A DNA stretch of 64,000 nt from Streptomyces sp. QL37 (lineage in GTDB: Bacteria > Actinomycetota > Actinomycetes > Streptomycetales > Streptomycetaceae), in assembly GCF_002941025.1 (NCBI RefSeq), contig NZ_PTJS01000001.1, positions 1,984,001-2,048,000 on the forward strand. Direction: 5' to 3'. The notes beneath the pieces are model-generated. The model saw nothing but the letters and a program-made list of their open reading frames with translations. It was not told where the DNA came from and did not search any database. Shown here one piece after another: positions 1 to 9,299 of this stretch. Both the position numbers and the translations under genes were made by a program. How positions within the stretch are numbered: the first letter of the stretch is position 1; every line of letters starts with the position of its first letter.

Positions 1-623
<623 letters not shown>

Positions 624-665
624 CAGGGGTGTCTCCCAGGTGGATACGGGTGCGTACGAGGAGCG

Positions 666-1694
666 TCAGGCGGCCCAGTCGAGCAGGACCTTGCCGCCGA
701 GACCGCTCGCGGCGTCGTCGAAGGCGGCTTCGAAGTCGCGGTAGCCGTACCGGCCGGTGATGACGGGGGCGAGGTCGAGCCCGCCCTCCAGGAGAACGGA
801 CATGGCGTACCAGGTCTCGTACATCTCGCGGCCGTAGATGCCCTTGATGGTGAGCATCGAGGTGACGACGCGGGACCAGTCGACGGGGAACTCGGCGGAC
901 GGCAGTCCGAGCATCGCGATCCGGCCGCCGTGCGTCATGTTCGCGATCATGTCCCGCATGGCCTCGGGGCGTCCGGACATCTCCAGGCCGATGTCGAAGC
1001 CCTCACGCAGGCCCAGGGTGCGCTGGCCGTCGGCGATGGTCGCGCCGCCGACGTTCAGGGCGAGGTCCACCCCGACCTTCCTGGCCAGGTCGAGCCGGGC
1101 CTCGCTGACGTCGGTGATGACGACGTTGCGGGCGCCGGCGTGGCGGGCCACGGCGGCGGCCATGATGCCGATCGGGCCGGCGCCGGTGATCAGCACGTCC
1201 TCGCCGACCAGGGGGAAGGAGAGCGCCGTGTGCACGGCGTTGCCGAACGGGTCGAAGATCGCGGCGACGTCGAGGTCGACCTTGTCCCGGTGCACCCAGA
1301 CGTTCGACGCGGGAAGCGCGAGGTATTCGGCGAACGCCCCGTCGCGGCCGACCCCGAGCCCGAGGGTGGAGCGGCACAGGTGACGGCGCCCGGCGAGACA
1401 GTTGCGGCACTTCCCGCAGACCAGGTGGCCCTCTCCGCTGACCAGGTCGCCGATCTTGATGTCGACGACGTCGGCGCCGACCCCGGCGACCTCGCCGACG
1501 AACTCGTGGCCCAGGACGAGCGGGGTGCGCACGGCCTGCCGCGCCCAGCCGTCGTAGTCGCGGATGTGCAGGTCGGTGCCGCAGATCCCGGTGCGCAGCA
1601 CCTTGATCAGCACGTCCCCGGGTCCGGTCTCCGGCTCCGGCACGTCCATCAGCCACAGTCCGGGCTCGGCCTTGTGCTTCACGAGTGCCTTCAC
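666..1694 (-). CDS. tdh: L-threonine 3-dehydrogenase
   Basis: Zinc-dependent medium-chain dehydrogenase that oxidises threonine to 2-amino-3-ketobutyrate with NAD+, feeding Kbl downstream. From the GTG at 1692-1694 the product has 342 residues, the usual length of the family. Visible features are the catalytic-zinc motif [17 protein letters not shown], a structural-zinc cluster [15 protein letters not shown] and the nucleotide-binding stretch [15 protein letters not shown]. The GTG is preceded by AGGGAG at good spacing. A much longer open frame continues upstream, but its sequence is not protein-like and is left out. Probably cytoplasmic and first in a tdh-kbl operon. Confidence 0.93.
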   Translation of the reverse strand: MKALVKHKAEPGLWLMDVPEPETGPGDVLIKVLRTGICGTDLHIRDYDGWARQAVRTPLVLGHEFVGEVAGVGADVVDIKIGDLVSGEGHLVCGKCRNCLAGRRHLCRSTLGLGVGRDGAFAEYLALPASNVWVHRDKVDLDVAAIFDPFGNAVHTALSFPLVGEDVLITGAGPIGIMAAAVARHAGARNVVITDVSEARLDLARKVGVDLALNVGGATIADGQRTLGLREGFDIGLEMSGRPEAMRDMIANMTHGGRIAMLGLPSAEFPVDWSRVVTSMLTIKGIYGREMYETWYAMSVLLEGGLDLAPVITGRYGYRDFEAAFDDAASGLGGKVLLDWAA

Positions 1695-2017
1695 AGCTGC
1701 GGCTCCCTGTACCTGGTACCTGGTGAACACCCCTGGCAGGGGGCATGCCTGAGGCAGCCTGCGGCCCGGGGTGGCTGGGGGGTGACGGATCAGGTGAGTG
1801 CGTCGTCCGCCGCTCCCTGCCGTCACAGAGACCTTGCCGCACGCCGGACCGCAGGTCCATCGAGGATTTCTTAAGCGCCGCCGCAGCTTCGCTTCACACC
1901 TCGCCCCTCCGAGTACAGCCCGTTCCTTCGAGGTGCCCGCCCCGTAAGGGGATCCGGCGGACTGTCGTGTCCGTGCGACCGACGGGACACGCGCACCGCG
2001 GAACGGGGGCCGTTCCA
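1695..2017. other. 323-base gap upstream of tdh
   Basis: No convincing gene was found. The gap must hold the tdh-kbl promoter. Beside the tdh ribosome site is a tandem 7-base repeat (TACCTGG twice, 1710-1723). Short inverted repeats lie nearer the MarR stop, for example CCCC-GTAA-GGGG around 1940-1953. None is clear enough to name. Confidence 0.4.
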
Positions 2018-2473
2018 TCAGGGCCGGGGCCAGGGCCGTCCGTCGAGGTTCTCGATGTCGCCGTTGAAGCGCTTGAGGTACGCGGCGAAGGCCGCGACCT
2101 CGTCGGGGGACCAGTCGGCCATGACCCGTTCCAGGCCGCTGATGTTCGCCGCACGCTCCGCGTCGAGACTGTCTTCACCCGCACCGGTGATGCGGAACTT
2201 GCGGGCGATGCCTCCGTCGGGGTCCGGGATGCGCTCGACCAGACCGGCCCGCAGCATGGCGGCGGTCTGCCGGTTCAGGGTGGAGGCGTCGAGGCCGAAG
2301 GCGTCGCTGAGCTGCCCGATGGACATCGGGCCCTCCATGCGGATCCGGCTCAGCAGGGTGTACGCGCTGCGGTCCAGGTGTCCGCCGCCACGCCTCGCCC
2401 GGGACGCGCCCGGCTGGAGGTGCCGCCCGAGCAGCATCGCCTCGAATTCGACTCTGTGCGTCGGCTTGTCCAC
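2018..2473 (-). CDS. MarR-family transcriptional regulator
   Basis: Winged-helix regulator of 151 residues from a GTG at 2471-2473, which has AGAAGGA five bases upstream. The core [43 protein letters not shown] and [18 protein letters not shown] is the MarR helix-turn-helix and beta-wing. It is divergent from a second MarR gene at 2599, and their shared 125-base interval carries an inverted repeat over a promoter. Its ligand is unknown. A longer upstream open frame with many Arg and Pro residues was rejected in favour of the GTG with a good ribosome site. Confidence 0.85.
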   Translation of the reverse strand: MDKPTHRVEFEAMLLGRHLQPGASRARRGGGHLDRSAYTLLSRIRMEGPMSIGQLSDAFGLDASTLNRQTAAMLRAGLVERIPDPDGGIARKFRITGAGEDSLDAERAANISGLERVMADWSPDEVAAFAAYLKRFNGDIENLDGRPWPRP

Positions 2474-2558
2474 GGTCCTTCTCTCGACCGCGTGCGCGGC
2501 ACCTCGGGGGCTCTCTTCACGGCACATATACCACCCGGCGGACCCGCGGCCATTTAGA

Positions 2559-2570
2559 TATGTTGACATA
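2559..2570. promoter_or_regulatory. inverted repeat, likely MarR operator
   Basis: TATGT-TG-ACATA, two perfect 5-base half sites around two bases, in the divergent MarR interval. It overlaps the -35 box at 2563-2568, so a bound regulator would block RNA polymerase. AT-rich short palindromes of this kind are usual for MarR proteins; assignment to either neighbour is inference. Confidence 0.55.
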
Positions 2571-2592
2571 GCTATCTTCCGGTACCTATGCT
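2563..2592 (+). promoter_or_regulatory. promoter of the second MarR gene, leaderless transcript
   Basis: TTGACA (2563-2568), 18 bases, then TATGCT (2587-2592), a close match to the main vegetative consensus. Seven bases past the -10 box is base 2599, the first base of the GTG start, so the transcript probably has no leader. Confidence 0.6.
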
Positions 2593-2598
2593 GCGAGG

Positions 2599-3072
2599 GT
2601 GCCCGACCCCACCCCGCCCGACCAGGACATCGACCACGTAGCCTCCGCGCTCGTGGCGTCCCTGCCTGCGCTGCACCGGGGTCTGGAGCGGCAGGTCGCA
2701 CACAGCTTCCCGCATCCACGGCTCCCTGACGGCCAGTTGGCGCTGTTGTTCCTCGTCGAGGAGCGCGAGGGGATCACCGTCAGGGACGCGGCCGAAGCCC
2801 TGCTGATGAAGCCGAACAACGTCAGCGCCCTCGTCTCCCAGCTCACCGACCGGGGACTGCTGGAACGCCGGCAGGACACGGCCGACAAGCGGGTCGCCCA
2901 TCTGCACCCGACGGCCACGGCCCGGGAGCGGCTCGCCGAGGCGCGGGGGCTCAAGGAAGCCCATCTGGCAGGCGCGCTGCGCACCCTCACCGAGGGAGAG
3001 CTCGACGCTCTCGGTGCCGCCCTGGGCGCACTGACCTCATTGAACCAGGGCCTCCACTCCCCCCTCGGCTGA
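2599..3072 (+). CDS. MarR-family transcriptional regulator
   Basis: 157-residue MarR protein starting at GTG 2599. The winged helix is visible as REGITVRDAAEALLMKPNNV, SALVSQLTDRGLLERRQD and TADKRVAHLHPTATARERL, the latter being the wing and following helix. The start coincides with the start of transcription predicted from the promoter at 2563-2592, so no ribosome site is needed. A DHA2 exporter follows on the same strand after 126 bases, the common arrangement of a MarR repressor with the pump it controls. A hairpin directly after the stop suggests the exporter may also have its own promoter or be attenuated. Confidence 0.88.
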   Translation: MPDPTPPDQDIDHVASALVASLPALHRGLERQVAHSFPHPRLPDGQLALLFLVEEREGITVRDAAEALLMKPNNVSALVSQLTDRGLLERRQDTADKRVAHLHPTATARERLAEARGLKEAHLAGALRTLTEGELDALGAALGALTSLNQGLHSPLG

Positions 3073-3078
3073 CTCCGC

Positions 3079-3098
3079 CACGGCCGGCACCGGCCGTG
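3079..3098 (+). terminator. hairpin after the MarR gene
   Basis: Perfect 9-base stem with a 2-base loop, starting six bases after the stop codon. It has no T tract, as is common for hairpin terminators in actinobacteria. It may end or attenuate transcription before the exporter gene. Confidence 0.5.
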
Positions 3099-3198
3099 AC
3101 CGGGCCCCCCGGCACGCCTGCGGCCCGGCCGTCGCAGCCGGGGCGCGTCGTCCCGAAGTCACCTCTCCCGTAACGAGTTCCACAGACAAGGCCTCCGC

Positions 3199-4785
3199 AT
3201 GTCCTCCACCACCGTGGACACCTCCGCCCTGCCCGAAAGCAGTCCGCCCGACGTCCCCCGGGGCAGGCGTACCAATCCATGGCTCACGCTGATCGCCGTG
3301 GCGATCGGTCTGTTCATGGTCAACCTCGACTCCTCCGTCGTCGCGATAGCCAACCCCGAGATCGGCCGGGACCTCGGCGCGTCCACGGCCGACCTGCAGT
3401 GGGTCACCAACGCCTATCTGATCGCCATGGCCGCCCTGCTGATCCTGGGCGGCAAGCTCGGTGACCGTTTCGGTCGGCACACGGTCTACATGACGGGCAC
3501 CGTCGGCTTCACACTGGCCTCGGTCGCGATCGCCCTCTCCGGTTCGATCGAGGGCGTCATCACCTTCAGGGCGGTCCAGGGTCTTTTCGCCGCCCTGCTG
3601 ATCCCCAACACCCTCGGCCTCCTGCGCGCGGTGTTCCCGCCCCGGAAGTTCGGCATGGCCGTGGGCCTGTGGGCCATGGTGGCGTCCTGCTCCACCGCCC
3701 TCGGCCCGATCGTCGGCGGACTCCTCATCGAGCACGTCAACTGGGAATCGGTCTTCTACATCAACGCCCCCATCGGCGTCTTCGCCCTGGTGTTCAGCCT
3801 GTTCGTCCTCCCCAGGAGCAAGGACTCCACGGGGAACCACCGCTTCGACGTACCCGGCGTGCTGCTGCTCGCCGTCGGCCTGGTCGCCCTGATCTTCGGC
3901 GTGGTCAAGGGGGAGACCTGGGGCTGGACCTCCGGTGGGACGCTCGGGTCGATCGTCGCCGGCCTGGCCGTGCTCGCCGTCTTCTGCTGGTACGAGACGC
4001 GCCAGGAGCATCCGCTGCTGCCGATGCGCCTCTTCCGCAACCGTTCGCTGACCATCGGCACGATCGTCACCGCGATCAACTTCTTCGTGATGCTCGGTGT
4101 CATCTTCTTCGTGATGCTGTATCTGCAGAACGTGCGTGGCTTCACCCCGGTCGAGGCAGGTGTCCGCACCCTGCCGTTCAGCCTGGCCACCGTGGTGGCG
4201 GCACCGCTCGGCGCCGCCCTGACGCAGCGCTTCGGCCCCCGGGTGACCATGCCGGCGGGCATGGCCCTCCAGGCGGCGGCCTCCCTGTGGATGCTGACGT
4301 GGGACGCGGATTCGGCGTTCACCGCGATGTGGCCGCCGTTCCTCGGCATCGGTCTGGGCGTCGGCATGGTGATGTCCGCGTCCTCCGACGCCATCGTGGG
4401 CAACGCCCCCCGGAAGGACGGCGGGGTCGCGGGCGGACTCCAGGCCACCTCGCTGCAGATCGGCGGTGCGCTCGGCACGTCCGTGCTGGTCTCCCTGATC
4501 AGCGGCAAGGTGGGTTCCACGCTGACCGGCGAGCTGACCTCCGCGGGTGTCCCGCCCGAGGCGGCCACCGGATTCGAAGAGGCCAAGGACGCGGTGTCCA
4601 TGGGGATTTCGCCGGTCTCCGCCGACATGCCGGCCCAGCTGAGGGCCGCCGTGATCGAGGGCAGCGGCCAGGCCTTCATGAACGGCGTGCACGCCGCGGT
4701 GGCCGTCACCGCGGGACTGTGTGCCGTCGGTGCGCTGCTGGCGGGGTTCGGGATGCGCGGTCGCACCGGGGCCGTGAAGAGCTGA
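3199..4785 (+). CDS. MFS drug exporter, DHA2 family (14 TM)
   Basis: Proton-driven multidrug exporter of the EmrB/QacA type, 528 residues, integral membrane. The N-terminal part has FMVNLDSSVVAIANPEI, the usual TM1 signature with Asp, then TADLQWVTNAYLI and GGKLGDRFGRHTVYM (motif A). Fourteen hydrophobic segments can be followed to the C-terminus. The ATG at 3199 follows only a weak purine run. It lies 126 bases after a MarR gene that probably regulates it. The substrate cannot be told from the sequence. Confidence 0.9.
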   Translation: MSSTTVDTSALPESSPPDVPRGRRTNPWLTLIAVAIGLFMVNLDSSVVAIANPEIGRDLGASTADLQWVTNAYLIAMAALLILGGKLGDRFGRHTVYMTGTVGFTLASVAIALSGSIEGVITFRAVQGLFAALLIPNTLGLLRAVFPPRKFGMAVGLWAMVASCSTALGPIVGGLLIEHVNWESVFYINAPIGVFALVFSLFVLPRSKDSTGNHRFDVPGVLLLAVGLVALIFGVVKGETWGWTSGGTLGSIVAGLAVLAVFCWYETRQEHPLLPMRLFRNRSLTIGTIVTAINFFVMLGVIFFVMLYLQNVRGFTPVEAGVRTLPFSLATVVAAPLGAALTQRFGPRVTMPAGMALQAAASLWMLTWDADSAFTAMWPPFLGIGLGVGMVMSASSDAIVGNAPRKDGGVAGGLQATSLQIGGALGTSVLVSLISGKVGSTLTGELTSAGVPPEAATGFEEAKDAVSMGISPVSADMPAQLRAAVIEGSGQAFMNGVHAAVAVTAGLCAVGALLAGFGMRGRTGAVKS

Positions 4786-4801
4786 AGCTGCTCCTGCCCG
4801 C

Positions 4802-4851
4802 CCCGGCCGGGCACGGGAAGCGCGTGTCCGCGTCTCCCTCGCCCGGCCGGG
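4802..4851. terminator. inverted repeat between convergent genes
   Basis: An 11-base perfect stem (4802-4812 with 4841-4851) around a 28-base loop that can fold further, between the ends of the exporter and the alpha/beta hydrolase. It probably serves both strands. Confidence 0.5.
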
Positions 4852-4857
4852 CCGCGT

Positions 4858-5694
4858 TCAGGACAGCGGTACGAACGCCCTGACGGCCTCGCTCAGCCGC
4901 TGGGGCTGGTCCTCGGGGATGAGCGTGAAGCTGTCGGCGATCTCCACGAGTTCACCCTTGGGCAGCATCTCCGCCAGCCTCCGGCCGTGGGCGAGCGGCA
5001 TGACCTTGTCCTCCGTCGCCCAGACGACGAGCGCGGGGCGGTCGAACGCGCGCAGCGCTTCCACCCAGGCCAGGAGCTCGTCCGCGGGCGGCACCCCGAG
5101 CACGTATGCCCGCAGGTCCCGCCGGATCGCGGCGGAGGTCCACAGCGGCCTGAACCACTCGTCCATCACGTCGTGCGGTACCGGCCGCTTGCTCATCCAT
5201 CCCCATGTCAGGGGGAGCCGGCGCATCCGCTTCAGCTTCAGCAGGGCGAAGGCGAGCCGCAGCCCGCCGGGCGCCTTCGCCGCGGCGTACAGATTGCGGC
5301 CGGGCAGACCGGGCGGGAAGTTGTCGAACGCCTCGCAGGACGTGATCACCAGCCTGCCGATCCGCTGGTCCCGGCCCTCCGCGACGAGGGCCTGCGTCCC
5401 GCCCCAGTCGTTCATCACCAGGGTGACGTCCCTCAGGTCCAGCTTCTCCAGGAACTCCGCCACCAGGTGGGCGACTCCGAGCACCGTCAGATCGGCGTCC
5501 GGGCGCATCGGCCTGCGGTGCGCGCCCAACGGCAGCGTGGGCACGACACACCTGTAGTCGGAGCGCAGCCCGTCGACGACGTGGCGCCAGAGCGATCCGT
5601 TCATCGCCACCCCGTGCAGCAGGACCACCACGGGCCCGTCGCCACCGGTGTCCTCGTACTCCACCACTCCCGCGGAAAGCGTCACGTCGGTCAT
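4858..5694 (-). CDS. alpha/beta hydrolase with Asp-type nucleophile elbow
   Basis: 278-residue cytoplasmic protein of the alpha/beta-hydrolase fold. HGVAMNGSLW (His27-Gly28) is the oxyanion region. The nucleophile elbow is VMNDWGGTQ with Asp96 where lipases and esterases carry Ser; Asp here is typical of epoxide hydrolases and haloalkane dehalogenases. VVWATEDKVMPL holds the likely acid. The segment where the catalytic His is expected reads ADSFTLIPEDQPQRL, with no His. It therefore may not be a standard hydrolase, or may take its base from elsewhere. No substrate can be assigned. It is convergent with the exporter and divergent from the GAP1-type gene. Confidence 0.85.
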   Translation of the reverse strand: MTDVTLSAGVVEYEDTGGDGPVVVLLHGVAMNGSLWRHVVDGLRSDYRCVVPTLPLGAHRRPMRPDADLTVLGVAHLVAEFLEKLDLRDVTLVMNDWGGTQALVAEGRDQRIGRLVITSCEAFDNFPPGLPGRNLYAAAKAPGGLRLAFALLKLKRMRRLPLTWGWMSKRPVPHDVMDEWFRPLWTSAAIRRDLRAYVLGVPPADELLAWVEALRAFDRPALVVWATEDKVMPLAHGRRLAEMLPKGELVEIADSFTLIPEDQPQRLSEAVRAFVPLS

Positions 5695-5889
5695 ACGGTC
5701 AACCTAGAGCGTCCTCCCCCGCCGTGGGGCCCAACGGGGCGTCAGGGCTTGATAGCGTCGCCCGCACGACTACGGAAAGCTCCCCGCCGGGGTCGTCGCT
5801 CCGCCGGGCCGGGCCGCACCGACAGGGCGGCGAGCGGCGGCCGGTGCGTGTGACGGGGACGCACGTGGCAGGACGATGAGGGCCTACGC

Positions 5890-8304
5890 ATGAGCCTCCC
5901 GCAGTTGCACTACACCTCCGTCGTGTCCGGGGACGGGGTGCCCTCCGGCCGGTTCACCGCCGTGGACCCCGCGATACCCGGGCCGGTGCGCGCGGAGGCC
6001 GCGCCGATCCTGGCGTACGACGCTCCGGCGGGCACCCCCGAGCGGCTCACCGACGCCGGACTCCGCGCGCTGCCGGTGGCGTTCGGCTTCGCCCTGCTCT
6101 CCGACGGCAGCCATCTGCTCAGCCGTACGGTGGCCACGGGCACGGGCGGGTTCCACGCCCACGCCGTACATCTCCTGCCCGGTACGCCGATACCCGGCCG
6201 GGTGCTTCCGGTCGCCGCGTGGGGGGCCGCGGGATGGCTCTCCGCGACCCCGGACCGCATGCCGCCCGATCCCCTGACCTCCCTGCTCACCGCGCACGGC
6301 CCCTCGCGGGGGCTCACCCGGGAAGGCCTCGGTGACTTCGCCGTGGCCCGCAGCCCCTGGCTCGCCGCCGTGCTCAGCGATCTGCGCCGGGTGAGCGAGG
6401 ACCCGTCCGCGCCGCCGGTCGTGCTCGTGGAGCGGCAGAGCGCGGACGTGGCCCGGTGGGTCGCGCTGGCCACCGCCGTGCTGCCCCCGGAGCATGCCGA
6501 GCGGCTGACCTTCACCACGTACACCCGGCGGCCCGGACTCACCACGCATCAGGTCATCGGTGTCCTTCCCGAGGACGCGCCGGACATCAGCGACCCCCGC
6601 TTCCGCGTGCACGCCGCCTCCGGCCCGCGCCCTTCCGGAGCGGTGGACGACGCGTGGGCGGGAACGGCCGCCCGGATCTGGCGGAGCCGGTCCCCCGAGC
6701 TCTTCCGGGAGGCCGCGGAGCTGCCGGGTGAGCCGTTCGCCGCCGGTCCGCTCGCCGTCACCGCGCTCGGCGCCGGCATCGCGCTCGGGTCCGACGAGCG
6801 GGCGGCGGCGGCCGACTGGGCGGCCGAGCGTCCCTACGCGCTGGACGAGAAGCGCACCCGCCAGCTCACCGACGCCCTGACCGCACCCGCCGACGACCGT
6901 ACGGCCGCGGAGTGCGCGGCGGCGCTCCGGCTGCTGACGGCCCTCGACGGCCGCTGCCCCGCCGACGTCACCGCGCCGCTGGCCGCGCTGCTGGTGACGG
7001 AGGCGGTGCGGGGCGGCGACGTGGACCTGGAGCCGCCCGCGCGCTCGGCGTTCGAGGAGCCCGCGGGGGAACGCGCGCTCGCCGCGCTGGTCGGGGAGCT
7101 CGGCGACGAGCTGCTGGCCGAGCTCTCCGCCGCGTCGACCGGGGGCGTCGCCCGGACCGTGCAACTGCTGCGGATCGCCCGGCTGCTCGGCCTCGACCGC
7201 GCGGAGCTGCTTCCCGGCGTGGTGGGCCGGCTGGCCCGCGCACTGCTCGACGACCCGGAGGCGGGTGCGTGCCGCGCGCTGCCGGACCTGCTGGACGAGC
7301 AGTTCGACGTCCGTACGGCGCTCCTCGGCGAGCTGGACCGGCTCGCCCCGGACCGCCCGGCGGACGCGGAACGTCTGCTGATCCGGGTGGCCCTGCCGTT
7401 CACCGGGACGCAGGCGCTGCCGCATCTGCGGATGTGCGCCGAGGCACCCGGAGCCAAGGCGCGGGGCGCCGACCGGGTGGGAATCCTGCACACCGTGCTG
7501 CGCGCGGCGGGCATGTCCCCGTTCGCCGAGCCGCTGGTGCTGCGGACAGCCGTCGGCCTGGTGTGGGGCGAGGACACCCCGACGGCCGGCGAGGCCCGGT
7601 CGCTGCTGGGCGAGACCACGTCCGACGCGCACCGGACGGCGGGCACCTGGGCCCACCTGGTCGACGCCGCGCTCGCCGCCCCGTCCGGCGACGAGGACGC
7701 CACCGAGCTCGCCCACGACCTGCTGCGCGGCTTCCCGCAGGAGATCGGCGCCCGGGTACGCGCCTGCCTGATGCTGCTGGACTTCGCGCGCGACATCCGC
7801 TCGGGAACAGCGGAACCCGGCTGGACGGACCGGGTCCGGACGCTGCGCGACCGGGCCGAACCGGCCGAACCCCTCGCTCTGGAGCACGCCTTCGGCGCTC
7901 TGGCGGAGCGGCTGCTCGCTCCAGGCCGGCCCGGGGAGGAGCTGTACGCGTTCGTCCACAGCGGGGACGAGGACCTGATCGCGGCGTACGGCGGGGCGGC
8001 CCGCCGCGAAGCGGTCCTGGCGCTGCTGCGGGCGGATCCCTCGTACGTCGCGGACTGCTTCACCGTGTGGAACGCCCACCCGCACGCGGGCACCGGCTGG
8101 ACCAGGACCCGGACGGCGCTGCTCGAAGAGGTGCTGCGCCCCGCGGTCCGCGCCCTGCCCCCCGAGGAACTCGCCGCCGTGGAGCAGGCCGTGGAGCGTG
8201 AGGGCAGCAGTCGCACCCTGGAGGCGTTCCGCGCCTGGAACCGGCCGTCGCGCTCGATCGGGCGCCTGGGCAGAAGGATCGTGGGGCGGGTACGCCGGGG
8301 GTGA
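5890..8304 (+). CDS. GTPase-associated protein 1-like (GAP1-N2 type)
   Basis: 804-residue soluble protein with no signal peptide or membrane segment. The N-terminal part, QLHYTSVVSGDGVPSGRFTA to about residue 150, resembles the GAP1-N2 domain; the rest is alpha-helical and rich in Leu, Ala and Arg, as in the GAP1 middle and C-terminal regions. In other actinobacteria such proteins sit beside TRAFAC-type GTPases and are predicted parts of NTPase-dependent conflict systems. No GTPase gene lies next to this copy; the convergent neighbour is the amidase end of the injection-system operon. The family name rests on recall of motifs, so it is moderately sure; the function is unknown. Confidence 0.7.
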   Translation: MSLPQLHYTSVVSGDGVPSGRFTAVDPAIPGPVRAEAAPILAYDAPAGTPERLTDAGLRALPVAFGFALLSDGSHLLSRTVATGTGGFHAHAVHLLPGTPIPGRVLPVAAWGAAGWLSATPDRMPPDPLTSLLTAHGPSRGLTREGLGDFAVARSPWLAAVLSDLRRVSEDPSAPPVVLVERQSADVARWVALATAVLPPEHAERLTFTTYTRRPGLTTHQVIGVLPEDAPDISDPRFRVHAASGPRPSGAVDDAWAGTAARIWRSRSPELFREAAELPGEPFAAGPLAVTALGAGIALGSDERAAAADWAAERPYALDEKRTRQLTDALTAPADDRTAAECAAALRLLTALDGRCPADVTAPLAALLVTEAVRGGDVDLEPPARSAFEEPAGERALAALVGELGDELLAELSAASTGGVARTVQLLRIARLLGLDRAELLPGVVGRLARALLDDPEAGACRALPDLLDEQFDVRTALLGELDRLAPDRPADAERLLIRVALPFTGTQALPHLRMCAEAPGAKARGADRVGILHTVLRAAGMSPFAEPLVLRTAVGLVWGEDTPTAGEARSLLGETTSDAHRTAGTWAHLVDAALAAPSGDEDATELAHDLLRGFPQEIGARVRACLMLLDFARDIRSGTAEPGWTDRVRTLRDRAEPAEPLALEHAFGALAERLLAPGRPGEELYAFVHSGDEDLIAAYGGAARREAVLALLRADPSYVADCFTVWNAHPHAGTGWTRTRTALLEEVLRPAVRALPPEELAAVEQAVEREGSSRTLEAFRAWNRPSRSIGRLGRRIVGRVRRG

Positions 8305-8327
8305 CCCAGGGCGGCATCGCGCTGCCG

Positions 8328-8372
8328 GCCGGGTGCGGCGGCCCTCGTGGGGAAGAGGCCGCCGCACCCGGC
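8328..8372. terminator. bidirectional terminator between GAP1-like gene and amidase
   Basis: A perfect 16-base G/C-rich stem (8328-8343 with 8357-8372) around a 13-base loop, placed between two convergent stop codons. It should end both the GAP1-like transcript and the long injection-system operon. Confidence 0.8.
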
Positions 8373-8386
8373 GTCGCACGGCGGGC

Positions 8387-9271
8387 TCAGACGTTGGGCA
8401 CCTTGAGCTTGTCCCAACTGGCCTTGCCCGGGATGCCGTCCGCGCCGCTTCCCGAGTAGCCCAGCTTGCGCTGCCACGCGGCGTACGACTTGCGGTCCGC
8501 CTCCGACCAGTCCGGGCCGGGTCCGACCTCGTACTTTCCGCAGCCCTCGGCCACCAGTCTCTTCCCCATCGCCGTGATGACGGCGCTGCGCCGCCCGACC
8601 CGGAAGTACGCGGCTCCGGGGAAGGGCTCGTACTTCGCCGGGGGTTTGGGGGCAGGGGGCTTCGACGGGCCGTCCGGCTTCCCGCCGAGGCGTGTCTTCA
8701 CCCTGCTGCGCATCGAATCCATCGTGAACCCGCGCGGGTCGATCTTGCCCGGCTGCCACTCCTTGTGGCCGATCACCGAGCGCTGGTTCCAGCCGTGTGC
8801 CCGGCATATGGCGGCCGCCGCCTTCTCGATGGCCTCCAGCTGGGCGGCGGGCCACGGGTCCTTGCCGTCGCCGAGGTTGATGCACTCGAAGCCGTAGAAG
8901 GAACGGTTGCCGTCGGTGTTGGCCTCGTTGTCGGCGGGCAGTGCCGTTTCGTCGATCACGGCGCGCAGGACGTCGTCGTCGCCGAGCCCGGCGTGATTGG
9001 CCCGGCCGTGGCCGACCAGGTGGACCGAGCCGTCCTTGGCGATCACCCCGTGGCACAGCGGGCCGGGCAGACTCGAGTGGCCGTTGTAGCAGAGGTCCAC
9101 GGAGCTCTGGGTGCCCGAGGTCACGGTGTGATGGATCATCACCCCGTGCACGGGCCCCCACGAGCCCTTGTGGTTGCGGTTGTGCGTGCGCCAGCTCCGG
9201 TGCTCGACGACATGCAGACCCTCGTCCCGCAGGGCCTTGAGGAGTTTGTCGGCGGACAGAGGCGTTGCCAT
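8387..9271 (-). CDS. N-acetylmuramoyl-L-alanine amidase, injection-system lysin
   Basis: 294 residues. The amidase_2/PGRP domain spans about 20-180 with zinc-binding and catalytic signatures MIHHTVTSG, CHGVIAKDG, FYGFECINLG and VIGHKEWQPGKIDPRGF. A Pro/Lys linker follows near 200-215, and the last 80 residues (AVITAMGKRLVAEGCGKYEV onward to YAAWQRKLGYSGSGADGIPG) look like the cell-wall-binding repeat of actinobacterial lysins. There is no signal peptide, so it would act from the cytoplasm or as part of the particle. Last gene of the operon; similar lysins accompany other Streptomyces injection-system clusters. Probable role: opening peptidoglycan for particle release or firing. Confidence 0.88.
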   Translation of the reverse strand: MATPLSADKLLKALRDEGLHVVEHRSWRTHNRNHKGSWGPVHGVMIHHTVTSGTQSSVDLCYNGHSSLPGPLCHGVIAKDGSVHLVGHGRANHAGLGDDDVLRAVIDETALPADNEANTDGNRSFYGFECINLGDGKDPWPAAQLEAIEKAAAAICRAHGWNQRSVIGHKEWQPGKIDPRGFTMDSMRSRVKTRLGGKPDGPSKPPAPKPPAKYEPFPGAAYFRVGRRSAVITAMGKRLVAEGCGKYEVGPGPDWSEADRKSYAAWQRKLGYSGSGADGIPGKASWDKLKVPNV

Positions 9272-9299
9272 CGTGGTGCTCCTTTACCCAGGTGGTGCG

